51,627 nucleotides of DNA from an uncultured Bacteroidota bacterium (GTDB lineage: Bacteria; Bacteroidota; Bacteroidia; Chitinophagales; Chitinophagaceae): positions 1-51,627 of the forward strand of contig CAIUZK010000165.1 in assembly GCA_903903635.1 (NCBI GenBank), read 5' to 3'. The stretch's first letter is position 1. Every line of letters starts with the position of its first letter. This document shows, piece after piece, positions 43,260-51,627 of the stretch. Both the position numbers and the translations under genes were made by a program. Under the pieces are notes generated by a model, which was given only the letters and a program-made list of their open reading frames with translations, had not been told where the DNA came from and did not search any database.

Positions 43260-44696
43260 TTAAAATTGAAAATAGATAAATGTTGACTCCTGTTGAAATG
43301 AAAATACAATGAAAAATATCAAAATCCATGCAATAATAGTCTCCACTACCGGATTTGAAAAATTCAGCTTACGCTCATTATGCCTGAACCACCAATCGCC
43401 TATAAGCAGCGGAATAATAAACCTGAACACCTTATAGCTACCTGGCAAATGTGTAAACTGGCCGGGATGCCTTATAATGTCGCCAACCATATGGCTCAGA
43501 TAACCTACTGCTGTCATCATATCGGCTGCTCTGAAAAATACCCAGGCAAAGGTCACAAAAGTAAAAGTTAAGAGCATTTGTCCTGTTTCCCTCAGACTGG
43601 GAAATTTACGACCTGCGGCTACTACATCTGTCACAAACTTTCTGTTACGGTTCATGAGCAGCAGCGGCAAAAAACCGCATGCATGTATTGCCCCCCATGC
43701 TATAAAATTCCAACTTGCGCCATGCCAGAATCCACTTACAAGAAAAATAATGAAAGTGTTTCTTACAGCTTTAATTTTACCGTCTTTAGAACCTCCTAGC
43801 GGTATATATAAATAATCCCTGAACCAGGAAGATAGTGAAATATGCCATCTGCGCCAGAATTCAGCTATGTCTCTGGAAAAATACGGGAACCTGAAATTAC
43901 TTAACAATTCAAATCCAAAAAGCTTTGCTGTTCCTATAGCAATATCCGAATACCCGCTGAAGTCACCATATATCTGGAAACTAAAGGCTATTGCTCCGAT
44001 AATTAACGTAAATCCGTTTCGGTCCTGGTAACCACCAAATATATCATTTACATAACCAGCCAGGTTATCGGCAATAACCACCTTTTTAAACATGCCCCAG
44101 ATTATAAGCCGGCATCCTTCAATAGCCTGGGTATAACTAAAGGTTCGTTTAACCTGTACCTGCGGCAAAAGGTGGTTGGCACGTTCAATAGGACCTGCTA
44201 CCAATAAAGGGAAAAAACTTACGAAAACACTGTAATCAATAAAGCTTGAAATTGGTTTCTGCTTATTCCTGTATATATCAAATACATACGACATGCCATG
44301 AAACGTATAAAAGGATATACCTATCGGCAATGCCACATGAAGTAAAACAGGATCAATATGAATCCCTAACAACCCAAAACCTGACTGAAATTGCGTAGCA
44401 AAAAAATTGTAATATTTAAATATTCCAAGTATACCCAGGTTATTGATAATGCTGAGCCAAAGAAAGATTTTTGATTTTCTCCTGTTTGGTGAGGCTACCC
44501 AGAAGCCATAACAATAATCCAGGAACGTACTTAATGCTAACAGGCAAAGGAACTTATAACTCCACCAGCCATAAAAAAAATAGCTGGCTATCAATAAAAG
44601 TAAATTCTGTAAACGCAATTTTTTATTGCACACGAACCAGTACAAACAAAAGACAACAGGCAGGAAAACTAAAAACGCTAACGAATTAAATAGCAC
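43260..44696 (-). CDS. MBOAT-family O-acyltransferase (AlgI-like)
   Basis: The 478-residue polytopic protein starts with GTG (MLFNSLAFLVFLPVVFCLYW, typical of AlgI). Conserved parts are FWRRWHISLSSWFRDYLYIP at 280-299 and SGFWHGASWNFIAWGAIH with His325 and His338, the expected active-site pair. AlgI-type proteins pass acetyl groups across the membrane to a periplasmic partner. The SGNH gene directly follows and should be that partner. The acceptor polymer is unknown; no polysaccharide synthesis genes are adjacent. Confidence 0.92.
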   Translation of the reverse strand: MLFNSLAFLVFLPVVFCLYWFVCNKKLRLQNLLLLIASYFFYGWWSYKFLCLLALSTFLDYCYGFWVASPNRRKSKIFLWLSIINNLGILGIFKYYNFFATQFQSGFGLLGIHIDPVLLHVALPIGISFYTFHGMSYVFDIYRNKQKPISSFIDYSVFVSFFPLLVAGPIERANHLLPQVQVKRTFSYTQAIEGCRLIIWGMFKKVVIADNLAGYVNDIFGGYQDRNGFTLIIGAIAFSFQIYGDFSGYSDIAIGTAKLFGFELLSNFRFPYFSRDIAEFWRRWHISLSSWFRDYLYIPLGGSKDGKIKAVRNTFIIFLVSGFWHGASWNFIAWGAIHACGFLPLLLMNRNRKFVTDVVAAGRKFPSLRETGQMLLTFTFVTFAWVFFRAADMMTAVGYLSHMVGDIIRHPGQFTHLPGSYKVFRFIIPLLIGDWWFRHNERKLNFSNPVVETIIAWILIFFIVFSFQQESTFIYFQF

Positions 44697-45019
44697 GAAA
44701 GACCAATGAATATGTTGAGGACAAATCTAATTATAATTTCTTATTTTAATAGCAATTTACACCAAACAATCTGCCAATTAAATACAACAACACAAAGAAA
44801 TAAACAATACTAATTGTTGGTTTTCAATAATTTACCACATCCAATTTAAAGCACAATTCAAAACATCAAATAATTACATTTAAGCATACAGCATTTATAA
44901 AAAAACTACGGATGTTAAATTTCACTTTATAACCAGAATTAGTTTTTCATTTGCTCTGAATAAATTATCTTTGCCGCAACCCTGAATTCTTTTTACTAAT
45001 TTTCTTAAATACTTTTATA
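44697..45019. other. AT-rich divergent intergenic region with two -7 boxes
   Basis: TAGATTTG on the minus strand at 44722-44729 probably serves the MBOAT gene, and TATCTTTG at 44966-44973 on the plus strand probably serves tatA. The rest is strongly AT-rich; no gene or hairpin stands out. Confidence 0.5.
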
Positions 45020-45274
45020 ATGTCCATATTAAACATTCATCCCCAAATACTCTTTGGTATGCCTAATGCCGGGGAACTGGTTGTTACTTTACTTATTGTA
45101 GTAATATTCTTTGGTGGTAAAAAAATACCTGAATTGGCCAGAGGTATCGGCAAAGGTATCCGTGAATTTAATGAAGCTAAGGATGGAATAAAAAGTGAAA
45201 TAGAAACCGGTATTAAGGAAAAGGACAAAATTCAATCGCCAAACACTCCTACTCCTCCGGCTAATAACGCTTAA
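45020..45274 (+). CDS. tatA: Sec-independent translocase subunit TatA/TatE
   Basis: The 84-residue protein has the TatA layout: a short N terminus, one membrane helix (about 16-34: NAGELVVTLLIVVIFFGGKK), the hinge FGGKKIPELARGIGKGIREF with an amphipathic helix, then a charged tail. TatA forms the pore for folded-protein export. tatC is not in the window, so this may be a scattered tatA copy. Confidence 0.92.
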   Translation: MSILNIHPQILFGMPNAGELVVTLLIVVIFFGGKKIPELARGIGKGIREFNEAKDGIKSEIETGIKEKDKIQSPNTPTPPANNA

Positions 45275-45378
45275 TTCCAGCCGATCCTTTCACCTCTTTT
45301 AGTGTCTGATTAATGTATATGTATTAGCTTCCCTCATTGCAGGGTTGCATGCTTAGTCATAATATTTAACGATAAAAC

Positions 45379-46527
45379 ATGCAATACAAATTTTTATTAC
45401 CACTTTTATTATTAATAATTTCTTCTGCTTCTGTGCAGGCACAGTCTGTTGCGCTGGGAGCAAAAAATAATGTTGCGCCTGCCAAAACTGATTCAATAAA
45501 ATCTAATACCGGCATCAAATCATCAACACCTTTACTTGCTGGTAATCTATCGGTTGGCAGTGATAAAAAAGGATATAATCATGTGCCGCTTGCCGGAGAA
45601 AAATCTTATTTCGGTGAGAAAAATGAATTCGTAAACAATTTTGTACGCAAGTATCTTGAACTACATTACAATACGCTGGGCAATGTGCAGAGTATCAGTT
45701 CAACGCCATTTTCGGTAATTGATGATGTGCTGGACAAAAAGAACCTGCCTAAAGAACTAAAATATCTTGCAGTTATTGAATCGGCATTAAATCACAATGC
45801 GGTTTCTTCGGCAGGCGCCGTTGGACCATGGCAACTCATGGAAACCACAGCAAAAATGCTTGGCCTCACAGTTACCCGTAAAAATGACGATCGCCGCGAT
45901 TTACTTAAATCCACCGGCGCAGCGACCAAATACCTTGAAATACTTTACAGCCAGTTGAATGACTGGTTGCTGGTAATTGCCGCCTACAACAGTGGCCCGG
46001 TACCGGTTCAGAAGGCTATTGAACGCACCGGCAGCCATAACTTCTGGGATATTAAACAATATCTCCCCCAGGAAACACAGGGCCATGTTCTGGCTTTCAT
46101 TGCCACTGCCAGCATTTTCGAAAACCTAAGCAAATTCATTAACCTGGGCAGCATCCCGGTCGATTTTAAATTTGGCAAGGAAGAAGAGCCTGCAATTCCT
46201 GTTCCAATGGCAGTTGCAAAAGATCCTGTTGCAAAGCCGGTTACTATGGTTCAGGTTAAAAAGACCCCATGGACTGAAGATGAATTAAAGAATATGACCA
46301 TGGTGCGTATTACTGAACCATTATATCTGGACTTTGTGGCTCAGGATCTGGGCTTCGATAAAAAAACGCTTGCCCGCTGGAATACCGATTACGAACTTTT
46401 TGTTTTCAAAACCTACCCTACCCCATTCTACAATCTGCGTTTACCCAAGGATAAACTGGATTTGTTTCTGCAGAAAAAAGAATCGCTTACAAAAAGATCA
46501 AAAGCTTATTACTCCAACATAAAATAA
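45379..46527 (+). CDS. Lytic transglycosylase (MltD/Slt-type) with LysM-like tail
   Basis: The 382-residue protein has a signal peptide ending at VQAQ. An SLT domain covers about 110-250: LPKELKYLAVIESALNHNAVSS with catalytic Glu134, AGAVGPWQLMETTAKMLGL, and VIAAYNSGPVPVQKAI. The C-terminal 100 residues (MVRITEPLYLDFVAQDLGF...) resemble the region before LysM in MltD. It cleaves peptidoglycan glycan strands in the periplasm. It starts 104 nt after tatA. Confidence 0.92.
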   Translation: MQYKFLLPLLLLIISSASVQAQSVALGAKNNVAPAKTDSIKSNTGIKSSTPLLAGNLSVGSDKKGYNHVPLAGEKSYFGEKNEFVNNFVRKYLELHYNTLGNVQSISSTPFSVIDDVLDKKNLPKELKYLAVIESALNHNAVSSAGAVGPWQLMETTAKMLGLTVTRKNDDRRDLLKSTGAATKYLEILYSQLNDWLLVIAAYNSGPVPVQKAIERTGSHNFWDIKQYLPQETQGHVLAFIATASIFENLSKFINLGSIPVDFKFGKEEEPAIPVPMAVAKDPVAKPVTMVQVKKTPWTEDELKNMTMVRITEPLYLDFVAQDLGFDKKTLARWNTDYELFVFKTYPTPFYNLRLPKDKLDLFLQKKESLTKRSKAYYSNIK

Positions 46528-46547
46528 TTAGTTCCGGAAATATTATT

Positions 46548-46578
46548 TTTGGAATTTGCATTTTTCCCCTTACCTTTG
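46548..46578 (+). promoter_or_regulatory. Promoter of rpsT
   Basis: TTTG at 46548-46551, a 19-nt spacer, then TACCTTTG at 46571-46578: an exact match to the Bacteroidota TTTG/N19/TAnnTTTG consensus, 22 nt before the ATG. It is the best promoter in the window. Confidence 0.8.
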
Positions 46579-46600
46579 CAGACTTTAAAACAAGAATTTA

Positions 46601-46855
46601 ATGGCAAACCATAAAGCAACCAAAAAGGATGTCCGTCAAAGTGAAGTTCGCCGTGAACGCAACCGTTATTACGGTAAGACTACACGTAACGCCATCCGTA
46701 ACTTATTAGCAACTACAGATAAAGCAGTAGCACAGGAAAACCTGGGAAAAGTTATATCAATGATTGATAAGCTTGCTAAACGCAACGTTATTCACAAAAA
46801 CAAAGCTGGTAACATCAAATCCGGTATCGTTAAGAGAGTTAACGCAATAGCTTAA
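46601..46855 (+). CDS. rpsT: 30S ribosomal protein S20
   Basis: The 84-residue basic protein begins MANHKATKKDVRQSEVRRERNRY and has the alpha-helical S20 pattern KTTRNAIRNLLAT...KVISMIDKLAKRNVIHKNKAGNIKSG, split for length. It binds 16S rRNA early in 30S assembly. It has its own strong promoter and terminator, so it is a single-gene unit. Confidence 0.97.
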   Translation: MANHKATKKDVRQSEVRRERNRYYGKTTRNAIRNLLATTDKAVAQENLGKVISMIDKLAKRNVIHKNKAGNIKSGIVKRVNAIA

Positions 46856-46876
46856 TTATCAGTTACTACTATTTAC

Positions 46877-46907
46877 AAAAGCCCCTCTGGTAGGGGCTTT
46901 TCTTTTT
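46877..46907 (+). terminator. Rho-independent terminator of rpsT
   Basis: AAAAGCCCCT (46877-46886) pairs perfectly with AGGGGCTTTT (46892-46901) around a 5-nt loop, followed by CTTTTT. It lies 21 nt after the rpsT stop. Confidence 0.88.
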
Positions 46908-47041
46908 GCCCTGATTTTTCTTGTATCGCCATCCAATTCAGCTTGCCATCCCAAGCGCAATACCGATGGATTAAACAGTAAAGAATCAGTTGAAAAATGA
47001 AGAAATGGGAAGTAACTGAGTGGGAGTACTATTAAGAGGCC

Positions 47042-47479
47042 CTATAGTTTTATGTATTCCTTCCCGTTCAAAGCTACGTAACCCAGTGAGGTCACTTCTT
47101 TCCAGGTAAGCTGCAGCTTGGTTGCATTCAGGTAGGCCAGGTAATAAACGGTTGTATCATGGGCCACTTTGGCTATCCATACCGAGTCGCCATGCTTTAT
47201 CGCCCAACTAAAATCCTGTGAGGGAATCTGCGTGTAGTACTTATCCACTTCAATTCCGGTACCATCGCTGTTAAAGGTAATTTCGTAATCCTGGGCTACA
47301 GGTACAGGCTGGTAAATCAATGCGCCGCTCCCTCCATCCGATGCTGTAGCGCTCAGTTTCCATTTGCCCTGAATCTTATGGTAAGGATTTTCTGCTCCCG
47401 GATTTTTACTGCACGATAGCAAGCCGCCCACAAGGCAGCCGGTTAATAAAATGAATAATATGTTCCTATTTCTGCTCAT
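47042..47479 (-). CDS. Lipocalin-like lipoprotein
   Basis: The 145-residue form starts at MSRNRNILFI; a TTG at 47494 would add five residues. The signal peptide ends at the lipobox LLSC with Cys23. The mature part reads IQGKWKLSATASDGGSGALIY and later YEITFNSDGTGIEVD, then TKLQLTW: the G-x-W-x-L ... F-x-x-D-G-T/x pattern of lipocalin-like proteins common in Bacteroidota. Probably an envelope lipoprotein; its ligand is unknown. Confidence 0.78.
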   Translation of the reverse strand: MSRNRNILFILLTGCLVGGLLSCSKNPGAENPYHKIQGKWKLSATASDGGSGALIYQPVPVAQDYEITFNSDGTGIEVDKYYTQIPSQDFSWAIKHGDSVWIAKVAHDTTVYYLAYLNATKLQLTWKEVTSLGYVALNGKEYIKL

Positions 47480-47598
47480 ATTTCCTTCGTGCAATGTTCA
47501 GAAATACTCATAAATGAGGTTTATAGCCTAACAAATATACTAATTATTTACGCACAAAAACCTTGCCAGATATGTTAAACCCTAAAAAAACAGCCACT

Positions 47599-49197
47599 TT
47601 ACAGCACCACCTGTTGCAGCAGCGCACTCTTCTCCGGATAGTCGGTATTGTAGTGCAGCCCCCTGCTCTCCTTCCTGAACTGCGCGCCCTTAACTATGAG
47701 GTATCCTATGGTTATCAGGTTGCGCAACTCACAAAGATGAGGCGAAAGTGTAGCTGTTTTATATAGTTCTTCTGTTTCATTATGCAACAGGTCAATCCGG
47801 CTCATGGCCCTTTGCAGCCTTATATCATTACGCACAATGCCTACATAATCGGTCATTACCAGTTGCAGTTCTTTAAGGCTTTGGGTTATCAATATCATTT
47901 CCCTGGGCTCATTGGTGCCGCCTGCATTCCAGTCGGGTACGGCATCATTAAAGGGTATATGGTCTATTTTTGCCGCCATATCCTCGGCGCATCTGTGCGC
48001 AAATACGAGTGCCTCCAGCAGCGAGTTAGATGCCAGCCGGTTGGCTCCGTGCAGTCCGGTGCTTGAGCACTCACCACAGGCATACAGATTCAATATCGAC
48101 GATCTGCCGGTCATATCTGTTTTTATACCCCCGCAGCAGTAGTGCGCGGCAGGTGCAACAGGTATCATTTTTTCAAACACATCTATACCTATACTCTTGC
48201 ACCTTGCATATATATTCGGGAAATGGGCCTTGTATTTCTCCTGGTCCATATGCCGGCAATCCAGGTACACATGCTCAGTACCCGTGCGCTTCATCTCGCT
48301 GTCTATGGCGCGGGCCACCACATCGCGCGGCGCCAGGTCGGCACGTTCATCGTAGCTGTCCATAAATGCTACGCCCTCCAGATTGCGCAACACTCCCCCA
48401 TCTCCCCGCACCGCCTCTGTTATCAAAAACGACGGACTCACTCCTGCCTCATACAACGCGGTGGGATGAAACTGAATGAACTCCATATTCTCTATGCGCC
48501 CCTTGGCACGGTAGGCCATTGCTATACCATCGCCCGTGGCTATCCTGGGGTTGGTTGTGGTGCGGTACACCTGCCCCACTCCGCCACTGGCCATCAGTGT
48601 GCATCGGGCCAGTATCTTCTCTATATTATTGTTCAGCAGGTTAAGCGCATAAACGCCATAGCAGGTAATATCGGGTGTCGATTTGGTAACCAGGTAGCCC
48701 AGGTGGTGCTGGGTTATGATATCCAGCACAAACCAGTGGTTATAAATATGAATGTTCGTGTATTGCTTTGCCTCTTCCACAAGCGCGCGCTCTATCTCAA
48801 AGCCTGTGATATCCTTATGATGCAATATCCTGTTTTCGGAGTGGCCGCCCTCTTTACCTCTCATAAATTCACCTTCGGTATCCTTATCAAAAGTCGCTCC
48901 CCAGTCGATTATCTCGTTTACCCTCAGCGGACCTTCCTGCACCACCATATCCACCACCTCTTTATTACACAACCCATCTCCGGCCACCAGAGTATCCTCA
49001 ATATGTTTCTGAAAACTATCGTTGGCCAGGTCGTTTACCACAGCTATCCCCCCCTGCGCGTACTTCGTATTGGTTTCATCCGTATTGGCCTTGGTCAATA
49101 TGGTAATGGTCTTCTCCGGAAACCGGCGGGCGGTCTTGACCGCAAAAGTCAGCCCGGCTATCCCCGACCCGATGATAAGAAAATCTGTTTTGAGCAT
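47599..49197 (-). CDS. nadB: L-aspartate oxidase
   Basis: The 532-residue FAD enzyme oxidises L-aspartate to iminoaspartate, the first step of de novo NAD synthesis. FAD-binding parts are FLIIGSGIAGLTFAVKTA at 6-23 and NTKYAQGGIAVV near 42-53. The substrate region has GGHSENRILHHKD, and MEFIQFHPTALY, HYCCGGIKTDMTGRSS and GLHGANRLASNSLLEALVF follow. Length is normal. nadA and nadC are not in the window. A TACTTTTG box lies at 49221-49228. Confidence 0.95.
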   Translation of the reverse strand: MLKTDFLIIGSGIAGLTFAVKTARRFPEKTITILTKANTDETNTKYAQGGIAVVNDLANDSFQKHIEDTLVAGDGLCNKEVVDMVVQEGPLRVNEIIDWGATFDKDTEGEFMRGKEGGHSENRILHHKDITGFEIERALVEEAKQYTNIHIYNHWFVLDIITQHHLGYLVTKSTPDITCYGVYALNLLNNNIEKILARCTLMASGGVGQVYRTTTNPRIATGDGIAMAYRAKGRIENMEFIQFHPTALYEAGVSPSFLITEAVRGDGGVLRNLEGVAFMDSYDERADLAPRDVVARAIDSEMKRTGTEHVYLDCRHMDQEKYKAHFPNIYARCKSIGIDVFEKMIPVAPAAHYCCGGIKTDMTGRSSILNLYACGECSSTGLHGANRLASNSLLEALVFAHRCAEDMAAKIDHIPFNDAVPDWNAGGTNEPREMILITQSLKELQLVMTDYVGIVRNDIRLQRAMSRIDLLHNETEELYKTATLSPHLCELRNLITIGYLIVKGAQFRKESRGLHYNTDYPEKSALLQQVVL

Positions 49198-49659
49198 AGG
49201 TTTGCTATCAGTATTCCCTACAAAAGTACAGCTATCGGTTCATAACCACATCAATGGTGAGAGCGTAATGCTTTGAGTGATTTTTTTTGGGGGGGTGAGG
49301 CTATTGCTACTATCCGGCTTCAGTGGCTATGGCACACTTGTACCACATCAAGCTATTGAGCAAAAGTGGCAGCCGATCCCGATTTTCAGGGATTGGCACC
49401 ATTCATAAATATCATGGAATTCACCCAATTGGAAATGCACACATTGGAAATTGAATAGCCTGTTTCCAATTGATCAATCTTATTATCAAATCTAAAACGC
49501 ACTTAAATAACTCACATGTGGGAACTGTGTAAGTTATTGTATTGAATGTGTAATTCTTTAAGATTAGGGTTGTGGGAACTTTGCATTACAGCATTTCATT
49601 ACTCAAAATGAAGTTGGCAATCGAAATTTCTAAACGAAACCAGCAAACAAAATGCAAAT
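49198..49659. other. Intergenic region between nadB and the T9SS gene
   Basis: A -7 box for nadB (TACTTTTG, minus strand) lies at 49221-49228. A G-run (GGGGGGG) is at about 49289. AATTGGAAATG/CATTGGAAATTG/TTTCCAATTG units at 49427-49472 belong to the dispersed repeat family. GTGGGAACT occurs twice, near 49518 and 49573. No gene is seen. Confidence 0.55.
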
Positions 49660-50160
49660 ATGAAAAAGCTACTTCTATTAATAACACTACTTATTGCATC
49701 CAACTATTGCCATGCCCAATCACTCGCCAGAACGGTTATAGGCTCACAAGGCGATTGTTTTTGGTCACCCACAGTGACTGTTGAATGGACGGTGGGTGAG
49801 GTGATGAGTGAAACGTTCGCTCCTTCTGATTATTTTTTAACACAGGGATTTCATCAACCCAGCTACAAACTGCATTATACACCTGAGGTGATTTTCGATT
49901 TTTTCAATGGCTTCTCCCCTAATGGCGACGGCATAAACGATACATGGACTATCCCTATCCTCATTAACTACCCCAAAAATACAGTGGTGATATTAAACCG
50001 TTGGGGTAATGAGGTATGGAAAGCAGATAATTACAACAATATAAGTGTTGTCTTTAAAGGGGAGAATATGAATGGGAATGATTTGCCGGATGGCACCTAT
50101 TTCTATATCATAAAGTACAATAACATAGAGAAAACAGGTTGGGTATATATAAAAAGGTAA
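49660..50160 (+). CDS. T9SS type B (gliding motility-associated) C-terminal domain protein
   Basis: The 166-residue product has a signal peptide ending near CHAQ. A short N-terminal part (GDCFWSPTVTVEWTVGEVMSE, split for length) resembles the start of many Bacteroidota surface proteins. Residues 80-166 are a CHU_C/type B sorting domain: FFNGFSPNGDGINDTWTIP, VVILNRWGNEVWKA and LPDGTYFYIIKYN. It is therefore a small secreted cargo of the type IX system. The collagen-like gene follows 10 nt later, so they may be co-transcribed. Confidence 0.9.
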   Translation: MKKLLLLITLLIASNYCHAQSLARTVIGSQGDCFWSPTVTVEWTVGEVMSETFAPSDYFLTQGFHQPSYKLHYTPEVIFDFFNGFSPNGDGINDTWTIPILINYPKNTVVILNRWGNEVWKADNYNNISVVFKGENMNGNDLPDGTYFYIIKYNNIEKTGWVYIKR

Positions 50161-50170
50161 AAAACAGTAT

Positions 50171-51627
50171 ATGAAAGCAGCTATATTATCGGTTATTACA
50201 TTCCTGTGCTTATTTGTAAATTCAGTACAGGCACAACCGCCGCAAGCAATCAGGTATCAGGCTATTGCCCGCGATGCTAAGGGCGATCCCCTTGCAGGTA
50301 CATTATTGAAAGTTCGCGCAGGAATACATGATCTGTCCCAGAATGGCACAATTGTTTACCAGGAAACGCAATCAGCAACAACCAATACTTTTGGTTTGTT
50401 TAACCTCTCAATTGGTACAGGCACTGTTACCAGTGGTGTTTTCACTTCCATCAACTGGGGAATAGGCAGTAAATACATGGAGGTCGAAATTGATTTTGGT
50501 TCAGGCTATGTTTCAATGGGAAGCTCTGAATTACTCAGTGTGCCTTATGCCCTGTATAGTCCGAGCGTTAAAGGTGATCCCGGTGTGCCGGGAGTTCAAG
50601 GCACGGCAGGCATAAATGGAAATATCTGGTATTCAGGAACCAGTGTTCCTGCTTCCGGTCTCGGAACAGATAAAGACTATTATTTGCAAACCGGAACCGG
50701 TGATGTTTATTTAAAAGGTGGCGGAGTCTGGACTGTTGTAGCAAATATTAAAGGACCAATAGGAGCTACCGGATTGACTGGTAGTAATGGGTTAACGGGT
50801 GCTACAGGTGCAGCAGGTTCGACAGGCGCAGCAGGAAGCCCGGGAACTAATGGAAATACCTGGTTTTCTGGTACTGGTGTCCCATCAACCGGCACAGGTG
50901 TTAATGGTGATTATGATTTAAATACCACAACTGGCAATGTTTATCTCAAGAGCAGTGGCAGTTGGAACATAATTGCAAATATTACAGGACCGACCGGAGC
51001 AACTGGTGCAGCGGGAGCTACTGGTTCTGCGGGCTCAACAGGCGCAGCAGGAAGCCCCGGAACAAACGGAAATACCTGGTTTTCTGGTACAGGTGTCCCA
51101 TCTACAGGCACAGGTGTTGATGGAGATTATGATTTAAATACCACAACTGGTAATGTTTACCTAAAGAGCAGTGGCAGTTGGAACATTATAGCAAATATTA
51201 CCGGACCTACAGGTGCCACAGGTGCTACTGGTTCAGCAGGTGCTACAGGCGCAGCAGGAAGCCCCGGAACTAACGGAAATACCTGGTTTTCTGGTACAGG
51301 AGTTCCATCTACAGGCACAGGTGTTGATGGTGATTATGATTTAAATACCACAACTGGTAATGTTTACCTAAAGAGCGGTGGCAGTTGGAATATCATAGCA
51401 AATATTACAGGGCCTACAGGAGCTACCGGAGCCACAGGATCAGCAGGATCAACAGGCTCGGCAGGAAGCCCCGGAACTAACGGGAATACCTGGTTTTCTG
51501 GTACAGGCGTTCCTTCAACCGGAACCGGTGTTAACGGAGATTATGATTTAAATACCACAACTGGTAATGTTTACCTTAAGAGCAGTGGCAGTTGGAGTAT
51601 TATAGCAAACATTACCGGACCTACCGG
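50171..51627 (+). CDS. Collagen-like repeat surface protein (5' part; runs off the window)
   Basis: From ATG 50171 the frame stays open for 485 codons to the window edge. A signal peptide (MKAAILSVITFLCLFVNSVQ) is followed by the N-terminal domain of many Bacteroidota collagen-like proteins (PPQAIRYQAIARDAKGDPLA ... SVPYALYS). Tandem units start at 50618, 50852, 51068, 51275 and 51482. Each has a beta-rich module (GNTWFSGTGVPSTGTGVNGD then YDLNTTTGNVYLKSSGSWNI) joined by a G-x-y collagen-like linker (GPTGATGAAGATG-type). Steps are 234, 216, 207 and 207 nt, so mainly the linker length varies. It is probably a surface stalk or adhesin. The end and any sorting domain are outside the window. Confidence 0.9.
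   Translation, partial: MKAAILSVITFLCLFVNSVQAQPPQAIRYQAIARDAKGDPLAGTLLKVRAGIHDLSQNGTIVYQETQSATTNTFGLFNLSIGTGTVTSGVFTSINWGIGSKYMEVEIDFGSGYVSMGSSELLSVPYALYSPSVKGDPGVPGVQGTAGINGNIWYSGTSVPASGLGTDKDYYLQTGTGDVYLKGGGVWTVVANIKGPIGATGLTGSNGLTGATGAAGSTGAAGSPGTNGNTWFSGTGVPSTGTGVNGDYDLNTTTGNVYLKSSGSWNIIANITGPTGATGAAGATGSAGSTGAAGSPGTNGNTWFSGTGVPSTGTGVDGDYDLNTTTGNVYLKSSGSWNIIANITGPTGATGATGSAGATGAAGSPGTNGNTWFSGTGVPSTGTGVDGDYDLNTTTGNVYLKSGGSWNIIANITGPTGATGATGSAGSTGSAGSPGTNGNTWFSGTGVPSTGTGVNGDYDLNTTTGNVYLKSSGSWSIIANITGPT
50618..51627 (+). repeat. In-frame tandem repeat of 207-234 bp in the collagen-like gene
   Basis: Four full units plus a fifth partial one. Units 3-5 are nearly identical in DNA (for example AATACCTGGTTTTCTGGTAC at each unit start). 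Unit 1 is diverged (NIWYSGTSVPASGLG). Length steps are multiples of 9 nt, fitting gain or loss of whole G-x-y triplets. Confidence 0.88.

Noticed and set aside
48142-49245. Long plus-strand reading frame opposite nadB (367 residues)
   Set aside because: It is antisense to the well-conserved nadB gene and its translation has no domain pattern.
50707-50895. Proline-rich minus-strand reading frame
   Set aside because: It is the antisense shadow of the G-x-y linker of the collagen-like gene.
50618-51627. CRISPR-like array
   Set aside because: The repeats are 207-234 bp, in frame, and encode a protein module; there are no short palindromic repeats or unique spacers.

Overview
The window looks like a chromosomal segment of a Bacteroidota bacterium, most probably of the Chitinophagia/Sphingobacteriia side (lineage is inference). 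The evidence is: two proteins with type IX secretion C-terminal domains (11126-12679 type A, 49660-50160 type B), a fused CcoN-CcoO cbb3 oxidase subunit, DUF4369-thioredoxin proteins, an NHL-repeat protein, a collagen-like surface protein with the usual Bacteroidota N-terminal domain, promoters with TAnnTTTG -7 boxes and almost no Shine-Dalgarno sequences. I see no rRNA, tRNA or CRISPR array.

Layout. 1-900: the 5' end of an IS1595-type transposase next to an NHL-repeat gene that looks cut short by it. 981-2468: an alpha/beta hydrolase. 2725-6812: a TetR regulator followed by four YceI-family genes, a small membrane protein and a decayed DsbA/FrnE gene. 6865-8257: an ECF sigma/anti-sigma pair. 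8371-13392: peptide deformylase, small unknowns, a universal stress protein and a T9SS-exported repeat protein. 13432-23144: a complete cbb3 oxidase locus on the minus strand, made of two transcription units. The upstream unit is a hemerythrin-fold-like protein plus ccoI. The downstream unit is ccoS, ccoNO, ccoQ, ccoP, ccoG, fixH and a TauE/DsbD-like membrane protein. 23480-25344: a VTT membrane protein and a glycosyltransferase. 25546-28328: a secreted unknown, purE and phoH. 28474-33700: a periplasmic PpiC foldase and two tandem DUF4369/thioredoxin paralogues. 33848-38268: rlmD, an aminotransferase, engB and menG. 38269-40116: gene-poor, repeat-rich DNA with a lipoprotein and a thioesterase remnant. 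40199-46855: a TRIC-type channel, rluD, an SGNH/MBOAT O-acylation pair, tatA, a lytic transglycosylase and rpsT. 47042-49197: a lipocalin-like lipoprotein and nadB. 49660-end: a gliding-motility C-terminal domain protein and a collagen-like repeat protein running off the window.

How parts work together. The cbb3 cluster encodes the high-affinity oxidase (CcoNO, CcoQ, CcoP), its copper supply (CcoI) and its assembly factors (CcoS, CcoG, FixH, TauE-like). Two features stand out. ccoP carries an in-frame TAG between its CxxCH haem motif and the Met axial ligand. Both cco transcription units carry an FNR/CRP-type TGA-N6-TCA palindrome placed exactly 45 nt upstream of a TAnnTTTG box, and the universal stress gene at 10273 carries a similar site 23 nt upstream of its box. 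That suggests one oxygen- or redox-responsive regulon. Other notable structure: dispersed AATTGGAAATT-type intergenic repeats at five loci, a perfect 30-bp palindrome at 39041-39070, and a 69-78-residue in-frame tandem repeat in the collagen-like protein.
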